Shown here piece by piece: positions 55,323 to 63,989 of a DNA stretch of 64,000 nt. The notes under the pieces were generated by a model. It had not been told where the DNA came from. It saw only the letters and a list, made by a program, of their open reading frames with translations, and searched no databases. Within the stretch, counting starts at the first letter, position 1. Every line of letters starts with the position of its first letter. The DNA comes from Schlesneria sphaerica (GTDB taxonomy: Bacteria > Planctomycetota > Planctomycetia > Planctomycetales > Planctomycetaceae). The position numbers and the translations under genes are program-made. Location of the stretch: contig NZ_CP172346.1 of NCBI RefSeq assembly GCF_044336245.1, forward strand, positions 2,294,001 to 2,358,000. Reading direction: 5' to 3'.

Positions 55323-57062
55323 TCAGGGTTGATCAAAGCCTCCGCCAAAAATCAGCGAGATTCGATCGGGCTCAAGCTTGCCAGCGAGAAACAGGGAATC
55401 AACGACCGACAGCAGCGGCCTGACTTTTTCAAATCGCCTTTTCAGCCGTGCAGTCTCTTCTACCGCTTCAAACGTGAGCGAACTGGCCAGTTCCGGTCCA
55501 CTCTTCGCCAGCACTTCCCGTGTTCTCACACAGTCCAGCCAGATGAGTTGGTGGGAACCCGGGAAGAATCGACGTGCATGATCGTGCAACCGCCCCACCG
55601 ACTGAGGTTGCCCCAAAGTCTCTAACGACGTTTGCAGTTGATCCGACGATCCCGCAACGATGAGCTTGTCTTGTTTCAGTCCGTAAGCAATCGGAAAAGG
55701 AGCTTCTCCCGCCAACGTTCGAACGCGGACGGCGTCTTTTTCCTCCCGCTTTACCGTAACGATGGAGTTCCCCTGAGCGGAGTGATAAGCGGCCAGCAGC
55801 CTGAGGCCCGCTTCGAGCCCCTGGTCCAGCCCCGACAGCAGCGGCTCTTCAGCCAGAGAGCCCAACGAAAAGCCAACGGCACCGTCCAGCGTGGTCTTTC
55901 CCGATGTACTATTGGTCCGGATCGTCACGAAACCGCCAAAATCACGGCCCAGTGCGGGAATGATTGTCTCGAGGAGATCATATCCCCCAAAAAGACTCTG
56001 CGTGACGCGGCACATCAGAGCGATTTCAGCGCGTTCGCCCGGTGGAATCTGAGAAAACGCAAATCGCACCAGTGGCGCCAGATCGAAACCGCCCGCGAAT
56101 GCCAGCAGCGACTCCGGCGGGATCTGCTGTAGCCACGAAGACTCGGCTACTGGTTGCGTTACGAATTGTGTCCAGTGGGGAGGAAGTTGTTCGGCGTCGA
56201 GATTCACCACCGCTTCAAACACAATCCCCTGATCGAGGTGAAGGCTCGCTGAGACCCAGTCAACACCCTTCCAGATCGCCGACAGATTCTCCAGATCCTT
56301 GTCGCCCCTTGACGATTCCTCGATTCCATGATCCCACGCACGGGCGTTGATGTGCACGTAAGCGAAAGCGTCGTCCTTTAAACGATTGCGAGCCTCGCTG
56401 TACTTCACGGACTGCGGCATCGATTTCAACGAGCCTGACGCAGCGGCACCGTCGGCTCCCGCAGTGAATCGATCAATAACGTCATGCAGCAGCGTCTCGT
56501 GATCAGAAATAGCGAACCATCGATCCGCGACGGCAAAGTAAAGAGTGTCCTTCGAAGTCTTCTGACGTGAACGTTCGAAATAGCTAGCGCCATGGTGGGT
56601 CTTCTTGGTCACCACCGTGTTCGGCTCCAGCTTTTGCCAGGCGGCAATGGCAGCACGAACTGCGGCCTCGTCGTGCGCCTCTCCGATGAGAATCCCACGG
56701 GGACGCCCTGTGACATCCAGTTCGATGGCAACAACAAGCGAACGGGCGAATAGCTGGCGAAGTGCCGCAGAAATCGTCGTCCCCGTCTGATTGACCACAT
56801 GCTGGTTCAGCGCCTGCCACTGCTGAAAGCCAGGACTTTCCAGCAATCGCTGAAATGGCGGGAATGCTCGCAGCCGCTCCACCAGCGGACCTGACTCTAA
56901 GTCTCCCCATGCCTGTTCGAGACCGGTGATCTCCAGACAAAGTGCGGTATCCGCAGAGACGAGATCCATTGCGGACCGCGGTTCCGAGGCCCACAGGGAT
57001 AAGCTGAAGTTCAAGCTGACCAGCAGCAACCAGCAACACGTCATCGACCAATGATTTAACAT
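55323..57062 (-). CDS. Large exported protein of unknown function, downstream of sigma/anti-sigma genes
   Basis: The 579-residue protein begins with a signal peptide (CCWLLLVSLNFSLSLWA). The mature part is an alternation of beta and helical segments (ALCLEITGLEQAWGDLES, LLAFAGGFDLAPLVRFAF, AGKLEPDRISLIFGGGF) similar to planctomycete DUF3352-like proteins, but no family motif is certain. There is no membrane anchor at the C-terminus. It begins 113 bases after the anti-sigma stop in the same direction, so it may be regulated by, or belong to, the same sigma operon. Confidence 0.72.
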   Translation of the reverse strand: MLNHWSMTCCWLLLVSLNFSLSLWASEPRSAMDLVSADTALCLEITGLEQAWGDLESGPLVERLRAFPPFQRLLESPGFQQWQALNQHVVNQTGTTISAALRQLFARSLVVAIELDVTGRPRGILIGEAHDEAAVRAAIAAWQKLEPNTVVTKKTHHGASYFERSRQKTSKDTLYFAVADRWFAISDHETLLHDVIDRFTAGADGAAASGSLKSMPQSVKYSEARNRLKDDAFAYVHINARAWDHGIEESSRGDKDLENLSAIWKGVDWVSASLHLDQGIVFEAVVNLDAEQLPPHWTQFVTQPVAESSWLQQIPPESLLAFAGGFDLAPLVRFAFSQIPPGERAEIALMCRVTQSLFGGYDLLETIIPALGRDFGGFVTIRTNSTSGKTTLDGAVGFSLGSLAEEPLLSGLDQGLEAGLRLLAAYHSAQGNSIVTVKREEKDAVRVRTLAGEAPFPIAYGLKQDKLIVAGSSDQLQTSLETLGQPQSVGRLHDHARRFFPGSHQLIWLDCVRTREVLAKSGPELASSLTFEAVEETARLKRRFEKVRPLLSVVDSLFLAGKLEPDRISLIFGGGFDQP

Positions 57063-57175
57063 GAGCGTCTACCTTGGACTTTGCGATCTGGTCTAGAAAC
57101 TTCCAATCGCATTTCTGCCCCTCACACCGCCACAATCGGTTCAAATTCAATAACGTCAGCTGCGCGAGACGTCCT

Positions 57176-58030
57176 TCAGCCGGCAGGAACCGAACTCGGA
57201 ACCGTGTTCCAAAGGAAACCGAGTGCTGATTCGACCCGGGTGCTGATGGGACTCAGTATCCGGGTAGCATCGACCGCAGAGGATTTCGAATCGACCGATT
57301 CCAAAGTCTCCGGTTCTGGTTTTCTCAGGTTCAGGGAAATGGGTCTGACTGGCATGACGCTGGCAAACTCACGAGCGGCCAACGTTGTCTCGGTCGCCAG
57401 CACTTGGTACTCGGACCGAATATCCGACAAGACCGCCGTCAGTGTTTCTGAAACATCCGCAGTGACAAGTCCGTCTTGCGGAGCAGCCACGATCACCGGA
57501 GATGGGGAAGTGAATTCAACGGGAACTGCGGGAGACTGACTCGCGACCTGTTGGATTTGTTCCTTCCTGCCGATGGAAACGAGAACGGTAACCACCAGAC
57601 AGACCGCCGCGACCGTCGATGCGAAAAGGATGGCTCGCGACGCGAAAAATCCTGGTGCCGAACGTGACTCCCGGCGATGAGTATGGACTGCGGCGACTCG
57701 ACGGAGGGGCCTCGGCAATTCCGATGCCCCTGCTTCAGCCGGCTCAAGTTCCCCAAGTTGATGCAGAACGAAATCAGCCAGACGCGTGGGAGGTGCCGCT
57801 CGCCGCAGCATATCCACCAGTCCCTCCATGTGTTGTGGCGGAAGCTCGTACAATGCTTCTAAACCGGACCCCGATCTCCACGCATCGATCGCATCGTCGA
57901 GTTGCTGCTGATATTCGCAAAATGCCCGACACGAAGGACAGACGGAAAGATGCTCTCGCGCCGTCGAGTCCAGCGGTTGGGAAGTCTCGAGAGACTGCTC
58001 AAATTCTTTATTAAATTCGGTGCAGTTCAT
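57176..58030 (-). CDS. Zinc-finger anti-sigma factor with one membrane helix
   Basis: The 284-residue protein has the anti-sigma zinc motif H27-x3-C31-x2-C34 (REHLSVCPSC). One membrane helix at about 133-153 follows (ASRAILFASTVAAVCLVVTV), then a periplasmic domain. Anti-sigma proteins of this type hold an ECF sigma factor at the membrane until a signal breaks them. The start overlaps the end of the sigma-factor gene by 20 bases, which couples their translation. The periplasmic domain is unusual in size and has no family match here. Confidence 0.88.
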   Translation of the reverse strand: MNCTEFNKEFEQSLETSQPLDSTAREHLSVCPSCRAFCEYQQQLDDAIDAWRSGSGLEALYELPPQHMEGLVDMLRRAAPPTRLADFVLHQLGELEPAEAGASELPRPLRRVAAVHTHRRESRSAPGFFASRAILFASTVAAVCLVVTVLVSIGRKEQIQQVASQSPAVPVEFTSPSPVIVAAPQDGLVTADVSETLTAVLSDIRSEYQVLATETTLAAREFASVMPVRPISLNLRKPEPETLESVDSKSSAVDATRILSPISTRVESALGFLWNTVPSSVPAG

Positions 58031-58568
58031 ATCCGTCCTTTGTCACGACGCCGCGTTCGATCAGCAGTTGTCCGAGTTCTCGACGAGCCCGGTGCAGCCA
58101 CGTTTTGACTGTCCCTTCGGGACAATTCATGGCTTCCGCAACTTCAGCGATACTCAGTTCCTGCTGATAGAACAGAATGAAGCACGTTCGATATTCGTCA
58201 CGTAATTTTCTGAGTGCCAGGTGCAGTTCTTCGGACAAATCCGCCGTCCCCAGACGCTGTTCGCGCGAAGGAGAGTCAATCGCAGGATCGAAACTGCGGG
58301 GACGTACTTTTCGCTGTGAAAGATGCGTTCGACAGCGATTGACGGCGATCGTCAGCACCCAGGGATCCAGAGACCGTAGTTGATCCCAGTGATGAAGATG
58401 CCTGATCGCACGCACCATTGTCTGCTGCGCGACGTCTTCCGCGTCCTCGCGATGCCTGAGTTGCCGAAGACAAATGGCCAGCACAGGACCCTCGAAGCGC
58501 GCAACGAACTCACGGATGGCCGATTGGTCACCGGTCAAACAGCGTTCGGCGAGTTCCCGATCGTCCAC
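58011..58568 (-). CDS. ECF-type RNA polymerase sigma factor
   Basis: The 185-residue protein has only the sigma-2 and sigma-4 regions of ECF sigma factors. Sigma-2 is near residues 15-85 (ALAICLRQLRHREDAEDVAQQ-like, with DAEDVAQQTMVRAIRHLHHW). Sigma-4 is near 120-175 (LRKLRDEYRTCFILFYQQELSIAEVAEAMNC-type helix-turn-helix, cut here to short quotes such as PEGTVKTWLHRARRELG). It overlaps the anti-sigma gene. Its target promoters are unknown, and the usual autoregulation would act upstream of 58568, where the 46-bp palindrome lies. Confidence 0.95.
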   Translation of the reverse strand: MDDRELAERCLTGDQSAIREFVARFEGPVLAICLRQLRHREDAEDVAQQTMVRAIRHLHHWDQLRSLDPWVLTIAVNRCRTHLSQRKVRPRSFDPAIDSPSREQRLGTADLSEELHLALRKLRDEYRTCFILFYQQELSIAEVAEAMNCPEGTVKTWLHRARRELGQLLIERGVVTKDGYELHRI

Positions 58569-59112
58569 GAGCTGATCACCCCTCCGAAATCAATACCCGC
58601 CATCACTTTAAACGGTTTCAATGGCGATTGCGAATCTGGGAAAAATCTCAAAAAAGGTTTCCTGCAGATGCAGTCCTTCGCCTGACGCAGGCCTGCGTCA
58701 GGCGAAGGACTGCACGACGAGGCACCCGCACCGGGTCATCGACAATCTCCTTCAACACCGATCAAGTCAGTGCCATCAGTGCCACCCAAAGTGGGGGGGC
58801 ATCTGTGGCATCCAGAAAGATCGCAACCCGACGTCCACCAGTCCTTGTTCAGTGATGAAAATCTCCGTCGCTGCGCGGGAAAGACGTCGCACGAACCGAG
58901 GCAATCAGCGCCAGTGCGGGAAGCCGAAGTCACCCAACAATCGTGCAGGAAATCGCTTGTCGCCTCATAAGCACCTGATTACGCTGAATCTGAAATTATA
59001 CAAAGCTAAATATGGTGGTAGAGACTCCCGTCTTATCACGTTAGTAAACATGCAGATACTAGTGCGAATCCGCGATTGATTCCGTTCAGGTGAGTGTTCG
59101 TGGGAGTAGCTG
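58569..59112. other. 544-base divergent intergenic region with a long perfect palindrome
   Basis: This lies between the sigma factor (minus) and the desaturase (plus). The 46-bp palindrome at 58669-58714 is listed separately. The last 130 bases before 59113 are AT-rich, as expected for the desaturase promoter. Open frames here are short and unconvincing. Confidence 0.5.
58669..58714. repeat. 46-bp perfect uninterrupted palindrome
   Basis: The left arm begins TGCAGTCCTTCGCCTGACGC (58669-58688) and runs three further bases to the centre at 58691/58692; the right arm is its exact reverse complement to 58714. There is no spacer, and symmetry stops at the next base on each side. The element is about 100 bases upstream of the sigma-factor start and about 400 bases upstream of the desaturase. 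It can form a hairpin in RNA from either strand or a cruciform in DNA. Confidence 0.95.
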
Positions 59113-60081
59113 ATGGCTTCTGATGCGGCTTCAAGCCTTGACTCAATCGACATGGGTACCTCGGCACTACCTGGCCGCGGAGCCCTCGAAATTGCCACCG
59201 TGCGAGCCCTCAGCCAAAGATCTGATCTGCAGGGGTTTCTGCGATTCGGAACCCATCTCGCCATCATCATTGGTGCGGGCTTGCTGGTCTGGCGGGCTAT
59301 GCCCCACTGGTATCTGATGATTCCCGCGATGCTGCTGCAGGGATTTGCATTGGTCACGATGTTCGCTCCCATGCATGAGTGTGTTCACAAGACTGCTTTT
59401 GCGACCCCGATCTACAACGAAATCTTCGGCTGGATCGCCGGTTTACTCAGTTACTATAACTTCACCTACTACCGCTACTATCACACTTGGCATCATCGCT
59501 ACACACAGGATGCGAATCGCGATCCCGAGCTGATGTCTCCTAAACCACAAACGGTAATCCAATACCTGCTGGAAATCAGCGGCATCCCCTTCTGGCTCTA
59601 CCGCCCTCTGATGTTCGCCCGACTTGTGACCGGTCAAACCAGCAGCTACCCCTTCGTCCCCGAGAATGCCCGTCGCAAAATCTCCCTTTCCGCCGGGTTG
59701 CAATCGGCGGTGTACGTGGCGGGAATCATCTCCGTCGTATTGGGTTACCCTTACGCGCTGTACTGTTTCTTCCTGCCCACGTTCCTCGCTCAGCCATTGC
59801 TGCGAGCCATTCTGATTGCAGAGCACACTGGCTGTAGTGATGACGAAAATGGACTGACGAATACCCGCACGACACTGGCGAGCTTTCCGGTACGGCTGCT
59901 GATGTGGAATATGCCCTACCACACAGAACATCACCTCTATCCTTCGATCCCCTTTTTTCAGTTGCCTAAGGCCCACGGAGAACTCAAACAGAAGCTGGCA
60001 CACCTGGCCCCGAATTACGTCGCCGCCAATCGTTCGGTCGTCCGCTCCCTCGGCACTGAAAAGCGGGAGGAAGCCTCTTGA
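59113..60081 (+). CDS. Membrane fatty-acid desaturase
   Basis: The 322-residue protein has the three histidine boxes of membrane di-iron desaturases: H88-x3-H92 (MHECVHKTAF), H124-x2-H127-H128 (YHTWHHRYT) and H270-x2-H273-H274 (YHTEHHLYP). Four membrane helices surround them. The enzyme introduces a double bond or hydroxyl into an acyl chain, with oxygen and reduced ferredoxin or cytochrome as partner. A GGGAG Shine-Dalgarno precedes the ATG. Its stop overlaps the next start by four bases, which suggests tightly coupled production of two lipid-related enzymes. Confidence 0.94.
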   Translation: MASDAASSLDSIDMGTSALPGRGALEIATVRALSQRSDLQGFLRFGTHLAIIIGAGLLVWRAMPHWYLMIPAMLLQGFALVTMFAPMHECVHKTAFATPIYNEIFGWIAGLLSYYNFTYYRYYHTWHHRYTQDANRDPELMSPKPQTVIQYLLEISGIPFWLYRPLMFARLVTGQTSSYPFVPENARRKISLSAGLQSAVYVAGIISVVLGYPYALYCFFLPTFLAQPLLRAILIAEHTGCSDDENGLTNTRTTLASFPVRLLMWNMPYHTEHHLYPSIPFFQLPKAHGELKQKLAHLAPNYVAANRSVVRSLGTEKREEAS

Positions 60082-61124
60082 GTGCCCCGGCCTCCCCTCC
60101 CCTGGCCGCTTCGAACTATCAGATCTTCCGGCTTCCCGACTTTACGCTCAAATGTGGAGTTGTCGTTCCAGAGCTTCAGCTGGCCTACAAGACCTACGGG
60201 AACCTCAACCGAGATCGCTCCAATGTCGTGCTCTACCCCACTTCGTACGGGGCACAGCATATGGACATCGAGTGGCTGATCGGGGGGCCTGACAGCATCC
60301 TTGATTCCACACGCTACTTCATCGTCATCCCGAACATGCTCGGAAATGGCTTGTCCACCTCCCCTTCCAACAGCCCTTTTCCCCCTGGACATCCATTTCC
60401 GTTCATTTCCCATGTTGACAATGTCATCGCACAGCGGCGAATGCTGGCAGAGGTGTTCGGCATCACCCGACTGGCAATGGCATACGGCTGGTCAATGGGA
60501 GCCCAGCAGGCACTTCACTGGGGCGCACTCTTTCCTGACTCGGTCGAGCGGATCGCGGCCGTCTGCACGTCAGCCAGAACCTCGCCCCACAATCAGGTCT
60601 TTCTGGAAGGCCTGCGGGCGACATTGACCACCGATCCCAACTTTGTGGAGGGATACTTCCGAACACATCCCGAAAAGGGCTTGCGAGCCTTTGGCCGCGT
60701 CTATGCTGGCTGGGCTCTCTCACAGGCTTTTTACCGCGAACACGTCTACCTGAGTCTCGGCTACACCTCGCTGGAAGACTTTCTGGTCCGGGATTGGGAA
60801 GCGAGCTTCCTGCGTCGCGACGCCAATAATCTGCTGTCCATGCTGCAGACATGGTTGCATTCTGACATCAGTGATAATGACGTCTTCCAGGGCGACCTGG
60901 ACAAGGCCCTGGCATCGATCACCGCGAAAACGTTCATCATCCCGGGCCAGACGGATCTTTACTTCACTCCCGAAGACAGCCTGATTGAGGCCAGAAAGAT
61001 GCCCAACGCGGAATTCCGCCCGATCCCTTCGATCTGGGGCCATCGCGCCGGAAATCCATCGAAGCATCTGCAAGATCAGTTGTTCCTGAAAGCCGCAGTC
61101 GCGGACTTATTAAACGATTCCTGA
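60078..61124 (+). CDS. Alpha/beta-hydrolase of the MetX (homoserine acyltransferase) branch
   Basis: The start TTG overlaps the desaturase stop (60078-60081). The 348-residue protein shows the nucleophile elbow YGWSMGAQQALHWG (serine in GWSMG), an Asp in PGQTDLYF and a His in WGHRAGNP. These form the usual Ser-Asp-His triad. The overall pattern (LAYKTYGNLN, NMLGNGLSTSPSN, PFPFISHVDNV) is that of MetX-like proteins. True homoserine O-acetyltransferases act in methionine synthesis. Lack of methionine genes nearby and the link to a desaturase allow another acyl substrate. Confidence 0.9.
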   Translation: MSAPASPPLAASNYQIFRLPDFTLKCGVVVPELQLAYKTYGNLNRDRSNVVLYPTSYGAQHMDIEWLIGGPDSILDSTRYFIVIPNMLGNGLSTSPSNSPFPPGHPFPFISHVDNVIAQRRMLAEVFGITRLAMAYGWSMGAQQALHWGALFPDSVERIAAVCTSARTSPHNQVFLEGLRATLTTDPNFVEGYFRTHPEKGLRAFGRVYAGWALSQAFYREHVYLSLGYTSLEDFLVRDWEASFLRRDANNLLSMLQTWLHSDISDNDVFQGDLDKALASITAKTFIIPGQTDLYFTPEDSLIEARKMPNAEFRPIPSIWGHRAGNPSKHLQDQLFLKAAVADLLNDS

Positions 61125-61289
61125 ATCGCGATTGGTGTTCGTCAAGGTTCGTCGGAGCGCGCTCCTCGCTTTGAACCGCACCTGAAACTGAAGACCTGGC
61201 GCCCGCCACTCGTGGGCGATACGAACTGAGAACGTCCTCGACTGCTGCTCGCGGCGATCGACGACGTACATGAATCGAAAGACGCGATC

Positions 61290-62588
61290 ATGAACCTGCA
61301 GCAAACCGCAAACGAGCTGGGGATACGTTATTTCCTGGTGTCATTCTCCGACCTCGTCGGGACATCCCGGTCGAAGCTGATCCCGGCCAGCGCCATCTCA
61401 GAAGTCTCCGAGAAGGGAGCGCCTTTCGCCGGCTTCGCCACCTGGCTCGACCTGACTCCAGCCGACCCAGATATTTATGCCCTGCCTGACCCGGCAAGTC
61501 TGATTCAGCTTCCCTGGAAACCCGAAGTCGGATGGCTGGCGGCTGACTTGATGATGGAAGGGAAGCCACTTGCACAAGGCCCCCGCAATGTCCTCAAAAA
61601 GTCGATCGGCCGGGCTGCTGCCCGAGGGTTTGAAATGCGAACCGGGGTCGAATGCGAATTCTTCCTGCTCAGTCCCGACGGAAAGCAGATCGGTGACAAA
61701 TTGGATGATCAGAGGAAGCCCTGCTACGACCAGCAGGCCTTGCTTCGTCGCTATGACGTCATCTCCGAAATCTGTGATGCGATTGAGAAGCTCGGCTGGG
61801 AGCCGTACCAGAACGATCATGAAGATGCCAACGGACAGTTCGAAATCAATTGGAAATACAGCGAAGCACTCCGCACGGCGGATCAACAGACCTTCTTTAA
61901 GTTTCTCGTCCGGTCGATTGCCGAACAGCATGGGCTGCGGGCGACGTTCATGCCCAAGCCCTTCTCTCGCCTGACCGGAAACGGCTGCCATATTCACGTT
62001 TCCGTCTGGGACAAAGAGCGGAAAGTCAACCTTTTCCACGACGCCCGTAACGATCTCGGACTGTCCCCCCTGGCCTATGAATTCCTGGGTGGGGTTCTCA
62101 ACTCCGCCGAGGCGATTTCGGCCATCGTGAACCCCACCGTGAATTCGTATCGCCGCATCCATGCACGGGGAACCAGTTCCGGAGCCACCTGGTCCCCGAA
62201 TACGATCAGCTACGCAGGGAATAACCGTACCCACATGATCCGTATTCCCGACGGCGGTCGATTCGAATTGCGGTTGGCGGACGGGGCAGCCAACCCCTAC
62301 ATCATGGCTGCGGCTCTGCTCGAAGCGGGGATGGATGGAATCGACCACCGCCGTCACCCGGGGCCTCCATCGGAATCAAACGCCTACCTCGATCGCATTC
62401 CCGAAGGACTGCGGATCCTTCCCGACAATCTGCTCGATTCGTTGCGAGCCCTGGAACGAGATACGATCCTGACCGCGGGACTGGGCCCGGAATTCGTGAC
62501 CGGATTCCTCAAACTCAAGCATGCAGAGTGGAGGGATTTCTCCAGCTACGTGACTCAATGGGAGCTGGACAACACCCTCGACTGCTGA
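61290..62588 (+). CDS. Type III glutamate-ammonia ligase-like (glutamine-synthetase family)
   Basis: The 432-residue protein has the glutamine-synthetase fold: LGIRYFLVSFSDLVGTSRSK at the start, GVECEFFLLSPDG, ENDHEDANGQ-like DHEDANGQFEINW, NGCHIHVSVWD and the late NNRTHMIRIPDGGRFELRLADGA site. It is shorter than GlnA and closer to the GlnT/GlnIII type, some of which make gamma-glutamylmethylamide instead of glutamine. It lies 165 bases after the MetX-like gene on the same strand. The ATG is preceded by only a weak GAAAGACG-type ribosome site. Confidence 0.88.
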   Translation: MNLQQTANELGIRYFLVSFSDLVGTSRSKLIPASAISEVSEKGAPFAGFATWLDLTPADPDIYALPDPASLIQLPWKPEVGWLAADLMMEGKPLAQGPRNVLKKSIGRAAARGFEMRTGVECEFFLLSPDGKQIGDKLDDQRKPCYDQQALLRRYDVISEICDAIEKLGWEPYQNDHEDANGQFEINWKYSEALRTADQQTFFKFLVRSIAEQHGLRATFMPKPFSRLTGNGCHIHVSVWDKERKVNLFHDARNDLGLSPLAYEFLGGVLNSAEAISAIVNPTVNSYRRIHARGTSSGATWSPNTISYAGNNRTHMIRIPDGGRFELRLADGAANPYIMAAALLEAGMDGIDHRRHPGPPSESNAYLDRIPEGLRILPDNLLDSLRALERDTILTAGLGPEFVTGFLKLKHAEWRDFSSYVTQWELDNTLDC

Positions 62589-62620
62589 CGACAGCTGCCC
62601 TGGCTGGCGTGCGTTGGGAC

Positions 62621-63349
62621 CTAGAGTCCACAGAGGTCCGTCGAATCTAACCGCCCGTCATGCAGTGCAGATGCGACAAGGACGGAATCGACGCCCAGTT
62701 CGCGAAACCGCAACAGGTCTGATCGGCTGCGCACCCCACCACCGCTGATCAGTTCCACGTCGGGAAACTCACGACGAATGAACCGGCAAAGCAGGTCCGT
62801 CGATCCCCCGGTTGACATACCTACGTCTGCCAGATCGAGCACAATCAGGGATCGACCCCCCGCTTCGACCACTTGGGCAGCGATCTCCTGAGGACGTTGA
62901 CTCCAGCCACCAACATTTCCCGCAAAACGGGGGACGCCATTGAGCAGGTCGAGACTGAAAGTGATGTTCGGCACGCTCTTCGCGAGTTGCCGCACGGATT
63001 GGGGTGAGGGTGTCGTCTCAAGCCCCAGAACAATCTCCACATCGCCTGCTCGCGCCAGGGCCTGGGTCCCTGCGAAGTCGCAGACACCTGCGTCGATCAG
63101 CAGCTTGAACCGCTCGTCACAAAGATGGCGATATACGTCATAATGCGGTTTCTGCTGCATGATCCCATCGAGATCGGCAACATAAAAGCGGTCGAAACCG
63201 AACGATTCTCGCAACCTTCGCGCAATCGACACTGGATCAGAACTGCTGCTGAGTCGGCTTTCAATCCTGCGATACTCCGCCCTCCGACCAGCAACGCCAC
63301 GAACGACTTCCCCGCCGAGGATGTCCAATACCGGAAGTACTTGCATCAA
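62621..63349 (-). CDS. HisA/HisF-fold TIM-barrel protein, not clearly histidine biosynthesis
   Basis: The 242-residue protein has HisA-like blocks: VLPVLDILGGEVVRGVAGRR, FYVADLDGIMQ, LLIDAGV, VLDLADVGMSTGG and ISGGGVRSRSDLL. The barrel phosphate-binding glycines are present. Several HisA catalytic surroundings are changed, and no other his gene is nearby. Related single proteins are known from organisms with methanopterin-type C1 carriers, planctomycetes among them; that link is a possibility here, not shown. It converges on the glutamine-synthetase-family gene. Confidence 0.8.
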   Translation of the reverse strand: MMQVLPVLDILGGEVVRGVAGRRAEYRRIESRLSSSSDPVSIARRLRESFGFDRFYVADLDGIMQQKPHYDVYRHLCDERFKLLIDAGVCDFAGTQALARAGDVEIVLGLETTPSPQSVRQLAKSVPNITFSLDLLNGVPRFAGNVGGWSQRPQEIAAQVVEAGGRSLIVLDLADVGMSTGGSTDLLCRFIRREFPDVELISGGGVRSRSDLLRFRELGVDSVLVASALHDGRLDSTDLCGL

Positions 63350-63494
63350 GATATCCTTTTCCCAACGGGCTGGCTAAAACAGCGTCTCGCCGAGTCATCC
63401 GCCGCTCATCCCACGTCCAGTGCACATAGCCAGGCGTTGCTGAAGTCAGACCCGGTACTGGTACGTCACTTATCTCACACGAGGAAAACTCAAC

Positions 63495-63989
63495 ATGGCT
63501 GAGACCACCAGGCCTGCAGTAGGGGATAAAGCCCCCCCCTTTGATCTGCCCACATTCCCGAAAGGGCGGACAAAACTGAGTCAGTTCAAGGGAAAGCAGA
63601 ATGTAGTACTCTACTTTTACCCTCGCGACGACACCCCCGGTTGTACGCGGCAGGCGTGCGGATTTCGCGATGAATTTGCAGCGTTTCAATCTGCCGACAC
63701 CGTGATTCTCGGGGTCAGTACTGATCCTGTCGATTCTCATCAAAAATTCGCTGACAAGTTTTCACTCCCATTTCCATTGCTCTCCGATGAAGACCACGCA
63801 GTCGCGGAAAAGTATGGTGCCTGGGTTGAAAAGAACATGTACGGCAAGAAATCGATGGGAATCCAGCGTTCAACATTTCTGATCGACAAGAACGGGACGA
63901 TCGTCGCCGTCTGGGCCCGAGTTAAAGTCGATGAACACATCCCCAAGGTGCTTGCCAAAATCGAAGCGTTGAAATCGGACGAGGCCTAG
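63495..63989 (+). CDS. bcp: BCP-type peroxiredoxin
   Basis: The 164-residue thiol peroxidase has the peroxidatic cysteine C50 in PRDDTPGCTRQAC and a resolving cysteine C55 five residues later, the atypical two-cysteine arrangement of the BCP/PrxQ group. The rest (VVLYFYPRD, LPFPLLSDEDHAVAEKYG, GIQRSTFLIDKNGTI) is standard. It reduces hydrogen and organic peroxides with thioredoxin. It is divergent from the HisA-fold gene, with 145 bases between starts. Confidence 0.95.
   Translation: MAETTRPAVGDKAPPFDLPTFPKGRTKLSQFKGKQNVVLYFYPRDDTPGCTRQACGFRDEFAAFQSADTVILGVSTDPVDSHQKFADKFSLPFPLLSDEDHAVAEKYGAWVEKNMYGKKSMGIQRSTFLIDKNGTIVAVWARVKVDEHIPKVLAKIEALKSDEA

Noticed and set aside
58621..59079. A 152-codon plus-strand frame before the desaturase
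   Set aside because: It reads through the long palindrome and the AT-rich promoter region, has odd composition, and has no recognisable domain.
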